From Topomyia yanbarensis (taxonomy: Eukaryota; Arthropoda; Insecta; Diptera; Culicidae): 64,000 bases of DNA. Below the pieces are notes generated by a model, which was not told where the DNA came from, ran no database searches, and was given only the letters and a program-made list of their open reading frames with translations. Location of the stretch: the NCBI RefSeq assembly GCF_030247195.1, contig NC_080670.1, positions 39,541,524 to 39,605,523 on the forward strand, given 5' to 3'. The translations under genes and the position numbers were made by a program. The stretch's first letter is position 1. Each line of letters starts with the position of its first letter. Positions 1-10,696 of the stretch are shown in pieces.

Positions 1-1250
1 AAAAATGTTTGTCCAACAACCGTGTTAAACTGATCTACTTCATTGGACGTAGAGCTAATTTCTTGCCGGGCTGTCGTATCTCATTGAATAGGGTACTTTG
101 GGGGATGTACATGAAACGTCGATGGAGATATGTTAGGAAGGGATCTTTCGGTAGAATGATTGGATATTTAGCTTCAAATCGGATTGCTGATGCAGTCCCC
201 ATCCCGCATGTGGTATTACTTGTAACGTAAGGTACGGTATTCGTCTGTATTTGATGACGACGGAAGCTCTCGACCTGCAGTAGATCGTGGCTAGTCAACT
301 ACCCATAAACCTTCCGTGCACGAAACTTCCGCAGTGCTCGTTGTACGTATGCTGCTGCCCGCAGCAACCCATTCCAATTGGAAGATCTGCTAGCAGCAAT
401 CCATTTTAATTGGAAGAGCTGCTCACATTGATCAATAGATGCGGTAGTTTCCTGTGGTATAAAAACAGAGCACGAAGTTCTTCATCTGTAGCCAAAATCC
501 GTATAAACAAGATCCTAGCATGCGTCAAAATTCGGCGTGATGGTGAACAAAGATAGCCTTTAAAAAGTCGTAATGTTGACGTAGTCGAGGAAACTGTCAC
601 ACATACAAACGCTGGGGCAATTTTCGCCCTTATCTTACGAAAGGACTTTGATTTGTAACCATGTGCTTCTTGGCATGCCTTGACCATTCCGCCATCGGTC
701 GGTACATAAACATTATAGAGGAATACCATCTGCTGCTTTGACGGATATCTGAATCATTTCCACACCTTGTGGCATCATCATGTACGTCTCATCTAGACAT
801 TAGTGCTGTTTAAGATTTGATCAACCGTGAACTGATAATAACGGCGGCTGCCGGATGTTATACCACCTTCAGCTAAATGTTGAACGTTAACGGATCTACG
901 GAACGGAGACTTTTTCTGGATATTTTGGGTGTTGACTCAGCTACTGCAGTACTTCCAAAGAATATGATAAGATGTTTCTAACCTCGAAATCTCTCTACGC
1001 GTGCTTTATTTCACCGCTTCTTCAACGGTATCCACGCTGTCCAGGAAATCGTGGACGTGATGAGTATTGATGATGACTTCAACCGTTCTAGGATATATTG
1101 TGCGTTCTTTACGAACTGAGATGGGCAAGGAGAGCATGTCGCAACGAAGGTGGCTCTCACCTAGATCTGTGGCGATGCATCTTGGTGTTCACGGAACAGA
1201 AATCTGTGTAAGACAGGTTTGATGGAATATCTCGCAAATGACTCCATATC
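1..1250 (-). pseudogene. Bel/Pao LTR retrotransposon pol remnant
   Basis: Read on the minus strand, this stretch follows Bel/Pao pol order. At about 1250-1100 there are pieces resembling the RT region around RFLFRE and ATCSP. At about 1080-1005 is a segment reading FLDSVDTVEEAVK, where the catalytic YVDD box has decayed to HVHD. At about 995-900 a segment reads FEVRNIL. At about 200-40 lies an integrase zinc-binding-like stretch with YPIILPKD, HRRFM and NEIRQ. Several stops and frameshifts break it, and no LTR is visible, so it is dead and probably continues left of the window. Family assignment rests on remembered Bel/Pao motifs; a profile search would settle it. The part between 300 and 900 (RNase H region) is not recognisable. 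Confidence 0.6.
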
Positions 1251-1259
1251 GTAAGGCAA

Positions 1260-1735
1260 CCTTTTGGCGGAAACTTAACAAAACAGTAAACTCTGACCAT
1301 GCGAAAAATGCATATGTTTTTCAGACAGCAAGTTTAGCAAAAAGTTGTTTAGATTCGGTGAAAGACCTTGCTGGTGCAGCTTCTCAGAAGAATTTTGATA
1401 GAAACTGAATCAAAAGCCCCCTTTATATCTAGGAAAACAGATGCCATCCGCTCCTTGCTAGCATAAGCCATTTGAATTTCTGTTGTGTATCTGACAGTAA
1501 ACCATTTGCTTCAATCCAATTGTCGAGGCGAAACAAACATTCTCTCAAACAACTTTTGGATACAGGACAGCATTGCAATCGGTCGATACGAGTTGTGGTC
1601 GGAGGCTGGTTTTCCTGGTTTTTGGGATGGCGATGAGCTTTACTTGCCTCCAGTCATGAGGGACAATATTACTCTCAAGAAACGGTAGATCTTCTGTGCC
1701 GGGGCGAAATCCGGATAACCCTTTTTGGCAAAATT
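1260..1735 (-). pseudogene. I-like LINE ORF2, reverse transcriptase N-terminal part
   Basis: The minus strand from 1745 to 1545 encodes the first RT block (WRQVKLIAIPKTRKTS, matching the usual W..vkvI.I.KPGK pattern). About 100 bases further on, near 1402-1434, comes motif A as FLDIKGAFDSV with both expected residues (D and the F-D pair). It is followed by NNFLLNLLSEKH and then ends at about 1260, where Bel/Pao sequence begins, so the YADD block and the C-terminus are missing. Frameshifts occur between the blocks. It belongs with the endonuclease at 2396-2750 and the gag at 2822-4105, being the same element cut by the SINE at 1755-2294. The clade is called from overall similarity to mosquito I/Jockey-type elements. 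Confidence 0.7.
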
Positions 1736-1754
1736 GAATATCCAACGGTTTGAA
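1736..1754. repeat. Target-site duplication, left copy (SINE 1)
   Basis: Nineteen bases identical to 2295-2313, immediately flanking the SINE. This length is typical of LINE-mediated (target-primed) insertion. Confidence 0.85.
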
Positions 1755-2294
1755 ACGGCGCCGTTGATTGAGTGGTAAGCGTGACCGCCACTCATTTTAG
1801 TTGATCTGGGTTCAATCCCAATCGAGGTCGCTGAGATTTTTCTGAGGTGAAAAAATCTGTGCTCACGTCTTCCTTCGGAAGGGTAGTAAAGCCGTTGGTC
1901 CCCGGTCCATGGATCGATGGATGGATCGATATCTAGTCCAGATAGTGGGGTCATCTCTCTTGCGTCGATAAAGAAGATTTAAAATCCAACTTCTATACTT
2001 GCTAACAAATATCTCCTTCTCCCGTAATACTTGTGAAGTGCGTAGTAGAATATACGACTTCTAGAAAAAGCAAGTATCGGACTAACATTCCATCCCTTTC
2101 CTTCCTACGTTCGGGCCTGTCCGGCGCCGGTACTGATCAATAAAGCACTTTAAAATTACCAGAAGTTACACAATGAAGGATGATTCACTATTCCCAAGCA
2201 TAATTATCTACTGATTCCCTGCGCAATTTCAGCTAGTCCAAATTGGTAACGGATTAGCAGCCAGGAGCTTGTCGCACAAGCTCAAGCTTAAATC
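1755..2294 (+). mobile_element. tRNA-headed SINE, 540 bp, copy 1
   Basis: The element is bounded by a perfect 19 bp target-site duplication, GAATATCCAACGGTTTGAA, at 1736-1754 and 2295-2313. Its first 70 bases resemble a tRNA promoter: an A-box-like TTGAGTGGTAAGCG near 1766 and a B-box-like GGTTCAATCCC near 1809. The rest (about 460 bases) is not tRNA-like. Two further copies, 10697-11222 and 20738-21262 (reversed), have the same length and order, so this is a dispersed family. It interrupts the I-like LINE on the opposite strand. No poly(A) tail is present. Confidence 0.8.
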
Positions 2295-2395
2295 GAATAT
2301 CCAACGGTTTGAACATTCCACGCTCTCGTTAGTACTGTTTCGGCTTCGTAAGCGCCGGGACGTGCCCCAAAGAGTGCTCATCGATGTTTCTCTCG

Positions 2396-2760
2396 TTAGA
2401 CAGTCAATGAACCGTGGAAGTTGAAATCACCTAAAACTATCCTCGGTGCGGGGGGGAGTTCCGCAATATCGCAAAGCCGTCGGTGGCTAACTGAGGCTCT
2501 AGGGGGGATGTAAGTGGAAGCAATGCAAAGATCTTTGCCTTTAATTCTGACAAGCGACAACTTCAATGCCTGGTGTCGAGGGGAGGACGATTCGAACGAT
2601 TCCATTGAAATAACAGCACTTTTTAATCCCCAAAAGTACTCCTCCGTAAGAGTCTTCTCGATCCAAGCGAATAATGTTATAACCGTGGAAGTGTAGCTCT
2701 ATTTCTGAAGTGAGCCATGTCTGGCATAGGGTAAATGCATCGCATTTCAAGTTATTTAGT
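2396..2760 (-). pseudogene. I-like LINE ORF2, endonuclease domain
   Basis: This is the APE-type endonuclease of the minus-strand LINE. Frame one (2750-2541) has FTLCQTWLTSEIELHFHGY and then RLDREDSYGG, the usual E-T-W-L and R-x-D-R-x-x-x-x-G-G region. Frame two (2605-2396) has STYIPPRASVS and VLGDFNFHG, the GDFN catalytic block. A frameshift at about 2595 separates the two. Sequence between the GDFN block and the SINE duplication at 2313 no longer reads as a linker, so an internal deletion is likely. The protein would nick the target DNA during retrotransposition. Confidence 0.75.
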
Positions 2761-2821
2761 AAGATTTAAAACAAAATCGATTTTCGGAATAATGCTCTGC
2801 AATTACACTGTAGAACAGTAA

Positions 2822-4105
2822 TTAAATCCGTGACCTCGTTCGATGAATTAGCCATCGAAGGATATAATCGCTGAAAGGAGGGGCCATTTCGCAGTGAACT
2901 GCATCAAAAATGTTTTTACTACGGGGAGAGAGAAAGCTTATCAAGATGCTTCTAAGAGGGTCAGAAATATTTAGTGCTGTAAAAATACGGTCCACAATGT
3001 CAGAGAAATTTATTAAGCCAGCGCTGGTTTCTTTCTCTGGCTGAGATATGGGAACACTTGGAGCTTTTGATGTTCCTCGAAGTGCTGGGAACTCATTTTC
3101 TGGGCTCAGGTTCCTGAGACCGGGAGCGACTTGCTTCGGTTTTGCACCAGTACTTCCTTTATTAGTTATTTTGGGGGGGGCTATGAAGAGACACCTTCTG
3201 GCCTTTACGACAAAGCTTTTTCTATTGGTTCTAGATACAGCAGTAGATGTTCCCTCCTGGGGTTCATCACAGTCGCCTTCGTCAGTAGACAAGTTGGTAT
3301 AGATGTTCGTAGAGGCCGGTAGCGTAGCTATCTTAAGCATTTTCGCAAAAAAAAAAATCTCCTCACGCTGCTTGTACGCGGGACATGCCGGGAGATCATG
3401 TGGACTTCCCCACAGTAGAGACACTTTTCGACATCCCTTCCATAGGAATCATCCGCATAATTCCCACCGCATTTCCCACAACGGGCCTTATTGCTACAGT
3501 GGGAGGCTGTGTGTCCCAATTGTTTGCAATTAGTACAGTTCATGACCCGCGGCACAAAGAGGCGAACAGGTAGACGAACCTTGTCAAAGAGGAGGTAGTT
3601 GGGTAGAGCAGTACCGGCGAAGGTCGCCTGATAACAGTTTCTTCCCGTCAACTGCGACTGACGCTGAATGCAAACGTTTGAACTCCAGTGTCTTCACTGG
3701 CTTAAGCATGGGGTCTTTGAAACAGCCAGTCCCATATCTCAGCAGGTCCTCGCAACTCAGACTCGAATCGGAAACGACCCCACAGACTTCAACCCTGTTA
3801 GCTGGAATATACACCCTGTACTCCTTCGTAAAAGGACCGTAGTCAGTAATATCATTTGCCTGATTTAAACTGTTTACAACCCCCCGAAGCTTATCAGGGC
3901 GAATTTTCGATATTTCTGTCACGGTCGAATAACCATCCGTCAGAACTCGAAAAATCTGCAACAGATTCAAACACTTTTTGTCTTTGGTTCGGAAGAAGAT
4001 CACGAAGGGCCCGGTGGCCAAGCTTGGATATTCTTTAATCCGGGGAGCCGATGTTGTTTCGACGTCCATCTCACCTTCAGATGAACCGCCGTCAGGGGAA
4101 GTCAT
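2822..4105 (-). pseudogene. I-like LINE ORF1 (gag-like, CCHC knuckles)
   Basis: The nucleic-acid-binding ORF1 of the same LINE is broken into three overlapping frames: 4105-3584 (start MTSPDGGSSEGEMDVET), 3651-3328 and 3424-2822. The middle frame carries zinc knuckles: CTNCKQLGHTASHC is an intact C-x2-C-x4-H-x4-C. The second (CGKCGGNYADDSY) has lost its His and last Cys. The third (CLYCG then SPHDLPAC) is split by a frameshift. About 170 residues precede the knuckles, including GPFVIFFRTKDKK and EYRVYIPANRVEV. The C-terminal part (3300-2822) is low in conservation. The start at 4105 is the first Met of the open stretch. Function: packaging of element RNA. Confidence 0.75.
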
Positions 4106-5340
4106 TTTTGCACGGGCCTATTGTCCAGTGCACGTTAGTAGGAGAACCGTAAACGTGAAATAATGCTTAACTTATGTATGTAACGGTATCAAAACGGCTT
4201 ACTAGAAAAACACTGCTTCACTGGTCACTGGCGCCGGTCGGATAACGGTACTCAGAAACAGAAACACAAAAGAAGGGAAAAATACTGAAACCTCGACGAG
4301 GCGGACAGTGCGCAAGATTACCTTGAACGCGGATTAGCACTATTCTATGTCGCTACTGCACGGACTGGCAACAAAACATTTGTGTCTCGACCGAGCGCTC
4401 GAAAACGAATGAATTCTACATCTGTTTTGAGTGTCAAATGTTGTGGATTGGATATTTTTTTCCAAACCATAAATCATCTTAAATTTCTGGCCTCATTGTA
4501 TTACGTAATAGATGGAGTCCGTGCTGATCCCGTACGGTTTCCATGACTTCACTGTATCCAACGAGTGACTTTTTATATAACGCTGAAATTTTGCTAAGTT
4601 CTCTGAATCGCATGAACAAGCACGCCACCGTTGTAGAAGACACTATAGCAGCTAATTGGCGACCGGTTTGTTTGAGGGACGTTTCGGATACCCATACTGA
4701 ACGTCGGAAATGCGGACGTTTGACTGGTGTTTATCCCAAGACTAAACCCGTCCTAGTACGGAAACGAAGAAGTGACAGCCGCGTGACTTGGTACGTTCGC
4801 CTGTAGGACCGTTGCGTGGTGAGAAGTTCTACCAACCCTTGAGTTCGGTTTAAATGTTCAGGTCGGAACATTCTATTGTAGCTCGGATGCTAATGCGTCA
4901 CGTCAGGGACTGATACCGATGCAGGATTCCCAGCCGTTGAAACACTTGCGGTTACGAAACAATACCACATGATGACGAATTTGTATTCTAAACTTCCCAA
5001 AAGGAAATTTTTTTGGGCGAATCCATTTGTTTGTGTATGAGGACAGGATAGACAGTAGTTTTTTAGTGTTACTCTTCGTCAGTAACTAACACCAACTTAA
5101 TGCTAGTTAGATAAGTCTAAACTAGCACATCACTCGGTATCTTTTGTCGGGGTCAAAGTCGTTTTAAGATATTCCTACGCGATTGGGGTGGACCTACGCA
5201 TCGCAACCGAGCGCCAGACTCCCGAAAATTGTTTAATATACGTCTCATCATCCATAAGGATGGATCCATGGAATTTACTCCGTATCTGGTCACACAGCAC
5301 AGTTAATTAATAACCCGATACCTGAAGTGACTTTGCCAAA
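4106..5340. other. Unassigned stretch, partly LINE 5' UTR
   Basis: From 4106 to roughly 4400 this is probably the 5' untranslated region of the minus-strand LINE, but no boundary or target duplication can be seen on this side. An 87-codon open frame at 4543-4806 (plus) has no family features I recognise. Nothing else is supported. Confidence 0.35.
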
Positions 5341-5768
5341 CCCACATGATTCGAAATATACTTTATTCGCTTTATTCATGTCCAAAACCCCAGGAATTTG
5401 TGTATTGTTTGGTGCACTGACGTACTGCACTTGTCGGTCTTCTGTGCCTAAAAGTGTTTTTAATTGTGTGAAATACTTATCTTACTTCCGTTGAAATCGA
5501 AGATAATTGCTTCCCGAAGTTGTCTCCTGTACGGTGTTGTGTTTGTTTTGCAAAATTGTCGCAAGGAATTGAGTATTTTGTGCAATAATTTTGCTCAATT
5601 TGCGACATTGTTTACATTCCCGTGACGAGTGTGTAATTCCCCACAAAAATTGTACGCGCTCATTTTGCCACCTGCACGTGAACAGCGGAAAGTGTTCCCC
5701 ACATTCCAATTTGGCGCATAGCGAGACGAGATCGAAAAAGCTGGCCATAGGGCGGGTTGAAAGCAACC

Positions 5769-5927
5769 ATGAGTATGAGTTGCAAGTCATGCGATTCTCC
5801 CGTTAATGGGATTGAGAGAATTGCATGCCGAGGCCGCTGCGGATCGGTTTTCCACCGCACTTGTATTCCTGGTATCTCACAAAACTCAATTTCGTCTCGT
5901 TCCGAGTTGAGCTTCCGAGTGAGCTGA
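5769..5927 (+). pseudogene. CR1-like LINE ORF1 N-terminus with PHD finger
   Basis: Fifty-two codons starting at tandem ATGs (5769 and 5775) encode a PHD-type zinc finger: CKSC, then CRGRC, then H and C in FHRTC. This gives the C-x2-C ... C-x3-C-x4-H-x2-C ligand order. PHD fingers in ORF1 are known from CR1-like insect LINEs, and the endonuclease that follows (6818 on) fits that clade. A stop at 5925 ends the frame soon after the finger, and no clear ORF1 remainder follows to 6278, so ORF1 is truncated or frameshifted. The AT-rich sequence 5340-5768 is its probable 5' UTR. Confidence 0.6.
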
Positions 5928-6208
5928 AGGATACTGCACTCAAAGCGTCCACTTGGCCCACCGGAGTATTCGTTCGTGAATTCAATTTCGACCAGCCAAA
6001 GCAGGATAGATTTCGTTAATGGGATACCGGGATGCTCCGCAGCTTGTATTATGGAAGCCCTCGATCCCCCCACCACAGTCCAGCTACTGCAGCCAACGTT
6101 CACCCGTCGTCCCGGTCCAATGAGGTATATATAGGTGTGGCAGTACACACGGTTTGCTAGTGTTGGCAACCAAAAATATGTTAACAATCCAGAATCACAA
6201 CGGGTTGA

Positions 6209-6257
6209 CGTCATAGCGGTCACACGATTCAATGGAAGCGGAACGACCGCTATGACG
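6209..6257. repeat. 13 bp perfect inverted repeat inside the CR1-like LINE
   Basis: CGTCATAGCGGTC (6209-6221) is perfectly repeated in reverse complement at 6245-6257 with a 23-base spacer. It lies in the decayed ORF1/ORF2 junction, 20 bases before the tandem duplication starts. Confidence 0.7.
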
Positions 6258-6277
6258 AAAGCAAATCGATTTATACT

Positions 6278-7493
6278 GTGATCACTCACACCACTCATGT
6301 AAGATTCATCTTACGAATACCAAAGTGCCATCTTCGCCAGACCTGTATATACGACATTGGTCCCGGTCCTGTGTGCGGGAGTGGAGAAAGGGTCTTCCAA
6401 ACTTCCTACTGCGGCAAGTACCCATCCATTCAGAATAATTCAAGCGCTGAAATGTTCCCCGATTCCAGTTCTCCGTTAATTACGTCGTATAAGCACGAGA
6501 TGCCGCTCCTTCTGCCAGCGAACCGCTGCTGTTTACGTGAGGTACCTAGTCCAGCTATGTTGCATACATCCCACGTCATCTCGTCTCTTCGGTCACCGGG
6601 ACGCACACTTGCCGCCAGTCGTGAGGAAGCCCTTAGTCACCCCATCACAGTCGAGCCATTCCTGCCAGCGACCAGCAGCCGTCCCGGTCGTATGGTGGAA
6701 TTGGGACGAGGGGTCTTCCGTAAACCTACCTCAGGCAAGTACAATGCATCTGTGAGCTCTTCCTTGCCTCAAAGCTCTTCGATTTCCAGCCTTGGTCAAC
6801 GACGGGATAAGCTGCTGTTATACTACCAAAATGTTGGTGTTATCAACTCAATCGTCGAGCAATACCGCCTTGCAATATCCGATAAGAATTTTGACATCAT
6901 TGTCTTCGTCGAAACGTGGTTGAACGATGACACGCTTTCCAGTCTGGTGTTCGGTACTGGATACGAAGTGTTTCGTTGCGACCGGAGCCCTAGCAATAGC
7001 CGAAAATCCACTGGAGGCGGCGTATTACCCAAGTAACAATTTAGCTGGATATTGGCTTAAACAGCTCTTGTTCAGCTTATTCTATCGGATCAAAGGCTTT
7101 TTCAGCTTTCGTTGTTTGTTGGGGAGTAGCGGTTAATACCAGTTTGAAGGCAAAAACTGTCGAGAATATTTCTTGGGCTTGCCTAGAGCAGGTTTGGACG
7201 ATTATCGAGCTTGGCGACCGTAAGTTATACTTGTGTGCGTTTTATGTTCCAACCGACCGCGCTCGTGATATCGAATATGTTGAAGCACACTGCAGCTCAC
7301 TTTTTACTATCCTCGAAGACGCGAACGCAGTTGATGAGATCATGGTACTAGGAGATTTTAATCTTCCTAGTATTTCATGGAAGTCTTCCCGCAACGGATT
7401 CCTTTATCCGGATTCGGACCATTCCGTACTCCACCCAGCTGCAGTGAGGCTACTTGACAGCTATAGCTCAGCCACGTTACTACAAATCAATTC
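6278..7493 (+). pseudogene. CR1-like LINE ORF2 N-terminus and endonuclease, duplicate 1
   Basis: The frame opens with a poorly conserved N-terminal region (6278-6800). It then reads the endonuclease: YYQNVGVINS near 6818, FVETWLNDDTL near 6907, FRCDRSPSNSRKSTGGG near 6973. Here a 98 bp insertion (7028-7125) breaks the frame. The domain resumes at 7144 with ENISWACLEQVW and LYLCAFYVPTDRA, and the GDFNLPSISW catalytic block is near 7351. It stops abruptly at 7493, where the whole segment starts again. It cannot make a working protein in this copy, since the RT follows only duplicate 2. Confidence 0.8.
7028..7125. mobile_element. 98 bp MITE-like insertion in the endonuclease, copy 1
   Basis: The insert separates two halves of a conserved endonuclease reading (GGGVL ... 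VNTSLKA). Its ends form an imperfect terminal inverted repeat: CCCAAGTAACAA at the left and TTGTTTGTTGGGG at the right. No coding capacity. An identical insert sits at 8246-8343. Confidence 0.6.
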
Positions 7494-7495
7494 CA

Positions 7496-8711
7496 GTGAT
7501 CACTCACACCACTCATGTAAGATTCATCTTACGAATACCAAAGTGCCATCTTCGCCAGACCTGTATATACGACATTGGTCCCGGTCCTGTGTGCGGGAGT
7601 GGAGAAAGGGTCTTCCAAACTTCCTACTGCGGCAAGTACCCATCCATTCAGAATAATTCAAGCGCTGAAATGTTCCCCGATTCCAGTTCTCCGTTAATTA
7701 CGTCGTATAAGCACGAGATGCCGCTCCTTCTGCCAGCGAACCGCTGCTGTTTACGTGAGGTACCTAGTCCAGCTATGTTGCATACATCCCACGTCATCTC
7801 GTCTCTTCGGTCACCGGGACGCACACTTGCCGCCAGTCGTGAGGAAGCCCTTAGTCACCCCATCACAGTCGAGCCATTCCTGCCAGCGACCAGCAGCCGT
7901 CCCGGTCGTATGGTGGAATTGGGACGAGGGGTCTTCCGTAAACCTACCTCAGGCAAGTACAATGCATCTGTGAGCTCTTCCTTGCCTCAAAGCTCTTCGA
8001 TTTCCAGCCTTGGTCAACGACGGGATAAGCTGCTGTTATACTACCAAAATGTTGGTGTTATCAACTCAATCGTCGAGCAATACCGCCTTGCAATATCCGA
8101 TAAGAATTTTGACATCATTGTCTTCGTCGAAACGTGGTTGAACGATGACACGCTTTCCAGTCTGGTGTTCGGTACTGGATACGAAGTGTTTCGTTGCGAC
8201 CGGAGCCCTAGCAATAGCCGAAAATCCACTGGAGGCGGCGTATTACCCAAGTAACAATTTAGCTGGATATTGGCTTAAACAGCTCTTGTTCAGCTTATTC
8301 TATCGGATCAAAGGCTTTTTCAGCTTTCGTTGTTTGTTGGGGAGTAGCGGTTAATACCAGTTTGAAGGCAAAAACTGTCGAGAATATTTCTTGGGCTTGC
8401 CTAGAGCAGGTTTGGACGATTATCGAGCTTGGCGACCGTAAGTTATACTTGTGTGCGTTTTATGTTCCAACCGACCGCGCTCGTGATATCGAATATGTTG
8501 AAGCACACTGCAGCTCACTTTTTACTATCCTCGAAGACGCGAACGCAGTTGATGAGATCATGGTACTAGGAGATTTTAATCTTCCTAGTATTTCATGGAA
8601 GTCTTCCCGCAACGGATTCCTTTATCCGGATTCGGACCATTCCGTACTCCACCCAGCTGCAGTGAGGCTACTTGACAGCTATAGCTCAGCCACGTTACTA
8701 CAAATCAATTC
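7496..8711 (+). repeat. Exact tandem duplicate 2 of the 1216 bp LINE segment
   Basis: Bases 7496-8711 match 6278-7493, with two filler bases (7494-7495) between the copies. All reading frames I compared in the two copies are identical, including the MITE insert and its frameshift. The copies diverge exactly at 6277/7495 on the left and 7494/8712 on the right. Reading continues from this copy into the rest of ORF2. Confidence 0.9.
8246..8343. mobile_element. 98 bp MITE-like insertion, copy 2
   Basis: Identical to 7028-7125 and at the same place in the duplicated segment, so it was already there when the segment duplicated. Confidence 0.6.
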
Positions 8712-10554
8712 TATTGCCAATGAAAATAGCCGCCATCTCGATCTTTGTTTTGCCAGCGATCAGGTTTCCGCCACATCAATAGTGATGGCGCCCTCTCCTC
8801 TAGTAAAACCAGTGATGCATCATCCTCCATTGATCGCTACGATTGATACCACTGTGGTGCATGATTTCGATATTGCACCACGTTCTGTCACCTACGATTT
8901 CCGTAAAGCCGACCATCGCAAGATGTCGAATCCGCAGTCCAAACTTTTTCCAACGTTGTGGCGTACGTTATTGACAGGTACGTTCCGAAGAAAGTTCACC
9001 ATCGACAAACCGGCCCTCCATGGCAAACGAGTACATTGCGACGGTTGAAGTCTATTAAGAGAGCTGCCCTGCGGAAGTTTACCAAGTATCGTACAATATC
9101 ACTCAGAGACTATTACGTCAGTCTCAACCATGCGTACAAACGAGCCAGTCAAAACTGTTTCTATCGATATCAGCAAAATATTCAGCCTAATCTCAAGTCG
9201 CATCCTAAACGTTTCTGGAAATATGTAAACGAGCAGCGCAAGGAATCTGGACTGCCGTCGTCTATGACTTTCAATGGTAACACAGCTTCCACATCACGAG
9301 ATATAAGTGCACTTTTCTCGGAAAAATTCGCGAACGTGTTCACAGATGAGGAATTAACTATTGAGCAAATCGAACTCGCTGCTAGCAGAGCTCCACTTGT
9401 GGGTCAAACTCTGAGTGCTATCGATGTCAACGCAACGATGATTACCAGAGCTTCCTCTCGACTTAAGTCATCCTTCAATCCGGGCCCCGACGGGTTCCCC
9501 TCCGCTTTTCTGATCAGGCACATTGAAGTTTTGGTTAATCCGCTTCTTCACATCTTTCGAACATCTATTGACAGAGGTATTTTTCGATCTTGCTGGAAAT
9601 CAGCGAACATGTTCCCATGAATATCTCAAGGAAGTCACTTGGGACCGTTGATGTTTCTGATATACTTCAATGATGTTCATCTAATTTTGAAGACTCCACG
9701 ATTATCGTTCGCAGATGACCTCAAGATTTTTCGCCTAATTCGTTCAATTGAAGATTGCAGAGTTCTCCAACAGCAGCTTCAAGTCCTTGCTGATTGGTGC
9801 AATACGAACCGCATGTATGTAAACCCGAAGAAGTGCTCGGTAATATCTTTTTCACGGAAGAAGGATTCGATTTATTTTAACTATCGTCTACTAGAGACAG
9901 AAATCGAACGTGTCAGTCACGTGAAGGATGTGGGAGTGATTCTGGATTCTCAACTTACGTTTAAACAACACGTATCCTATGCAGTAGGTAAAGCGTCTCG
10001 AGCACTGGGATGCATATTCAGGATAACCAAAAATTTTACGGATATTTATTGTCTCAAATCGCTGTACTGCTCTTTATCCCGATCAATTCTAGAATATTGC
10101 CCTGAAGTGTGGAGCCCGAACTATAATAATGGCGTTGAAAGAATTGAAAGTGTGCAGCGACGCTTTTTACGTTTTTTTCTCGCTCCGTAGATTGCCGTGG
10201 AGAGATCCTGTCCGACGTAGCTATGAAAACCGATGTCAACTGATTCAACTAGAGCCCCTACATGTTCGAAGGAATACCGCAAGAGCTTTGTTCATCGCTG
10301 ACACTCTGCAAGGCCGTATAGATGCCCCAGCTATTTTGGAACAAATCAACATAAACGTCGCACCTCGAGCACTACGTAACAACAATATGTTCCGGTTGCC
10401 ATTCCGACGCACAAATTATAATATGTATGGAGCCATCACTGGTCTGCAACGAATTTTCTACCAGGTAGCTTCAGCATTTGATTTCAACGTTTCTCGACAT
10501 ACTCTGCGTGTACGTTTCTCCAGATTGTTTAATCATTTCGTTAACAACACTTGA
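8362..10554 (+). pseudogene. CR1-like LINE ORF2, endonuclease end and reverse transcriptase (core deleted)
   Basis: After the endonuclease (GDFNLPSISW near 8569) the frame passes through the linker (LLDSYSSATLLQINS, LDLCFASDQVS). A frameshift comes at about 8960-9040. It continues 8958-9620 with NPGPDGFPSAFLIRHI and FRSCWKSANMFP, the first RT block. Right after this, at a TGA at 9618, the reading jumps to ISQGSHLGPLMF (motif B). So roughly 150 residues holding the KKGD/YRGI block and motif A with its catalytic aspartate are deleted. Motif C is LSFADDLKIF near 9706. The C-terminal domain (DWCNTNRMYVNPKKC, RSILEYCPEVWSP) runs to 10554 with one frameshift near 10180. Without motif A the polymerase would be dead. 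Confidence 0.85.
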
Positions 10555-10696
10555 CCTTTTTATTCTTTGTTTGTAATTATTGTATGATTATTGTTTTTAT
10601 GTGCGACTTGAGTATTAGAAATAAGATTAGTATTTAGGCTAACATCATTGGGGCTTTGATATGAGTGTTGATGTATTAAACAACATAAACAAATAA
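10555..10696 (+). other. CR1-like LINE 3' UTR and tail
   Basis: A short AT-rich untranslated tail ending in AACAACATAAACAAATAAA, directly against the start of the second SINE copy. No poly(A) run. Confidence 0.5.

Noticed and set aside
3048..3302. Plus-strand frames over the I-like LINE gag
   Set aside because: They are antisense shadows of the minus-strand ORF1.
5660..6298. 212-codon minus-strand open frame
   Set aside because: It lies antisense to the CR1-like ORF1 and has no motifs of its own.
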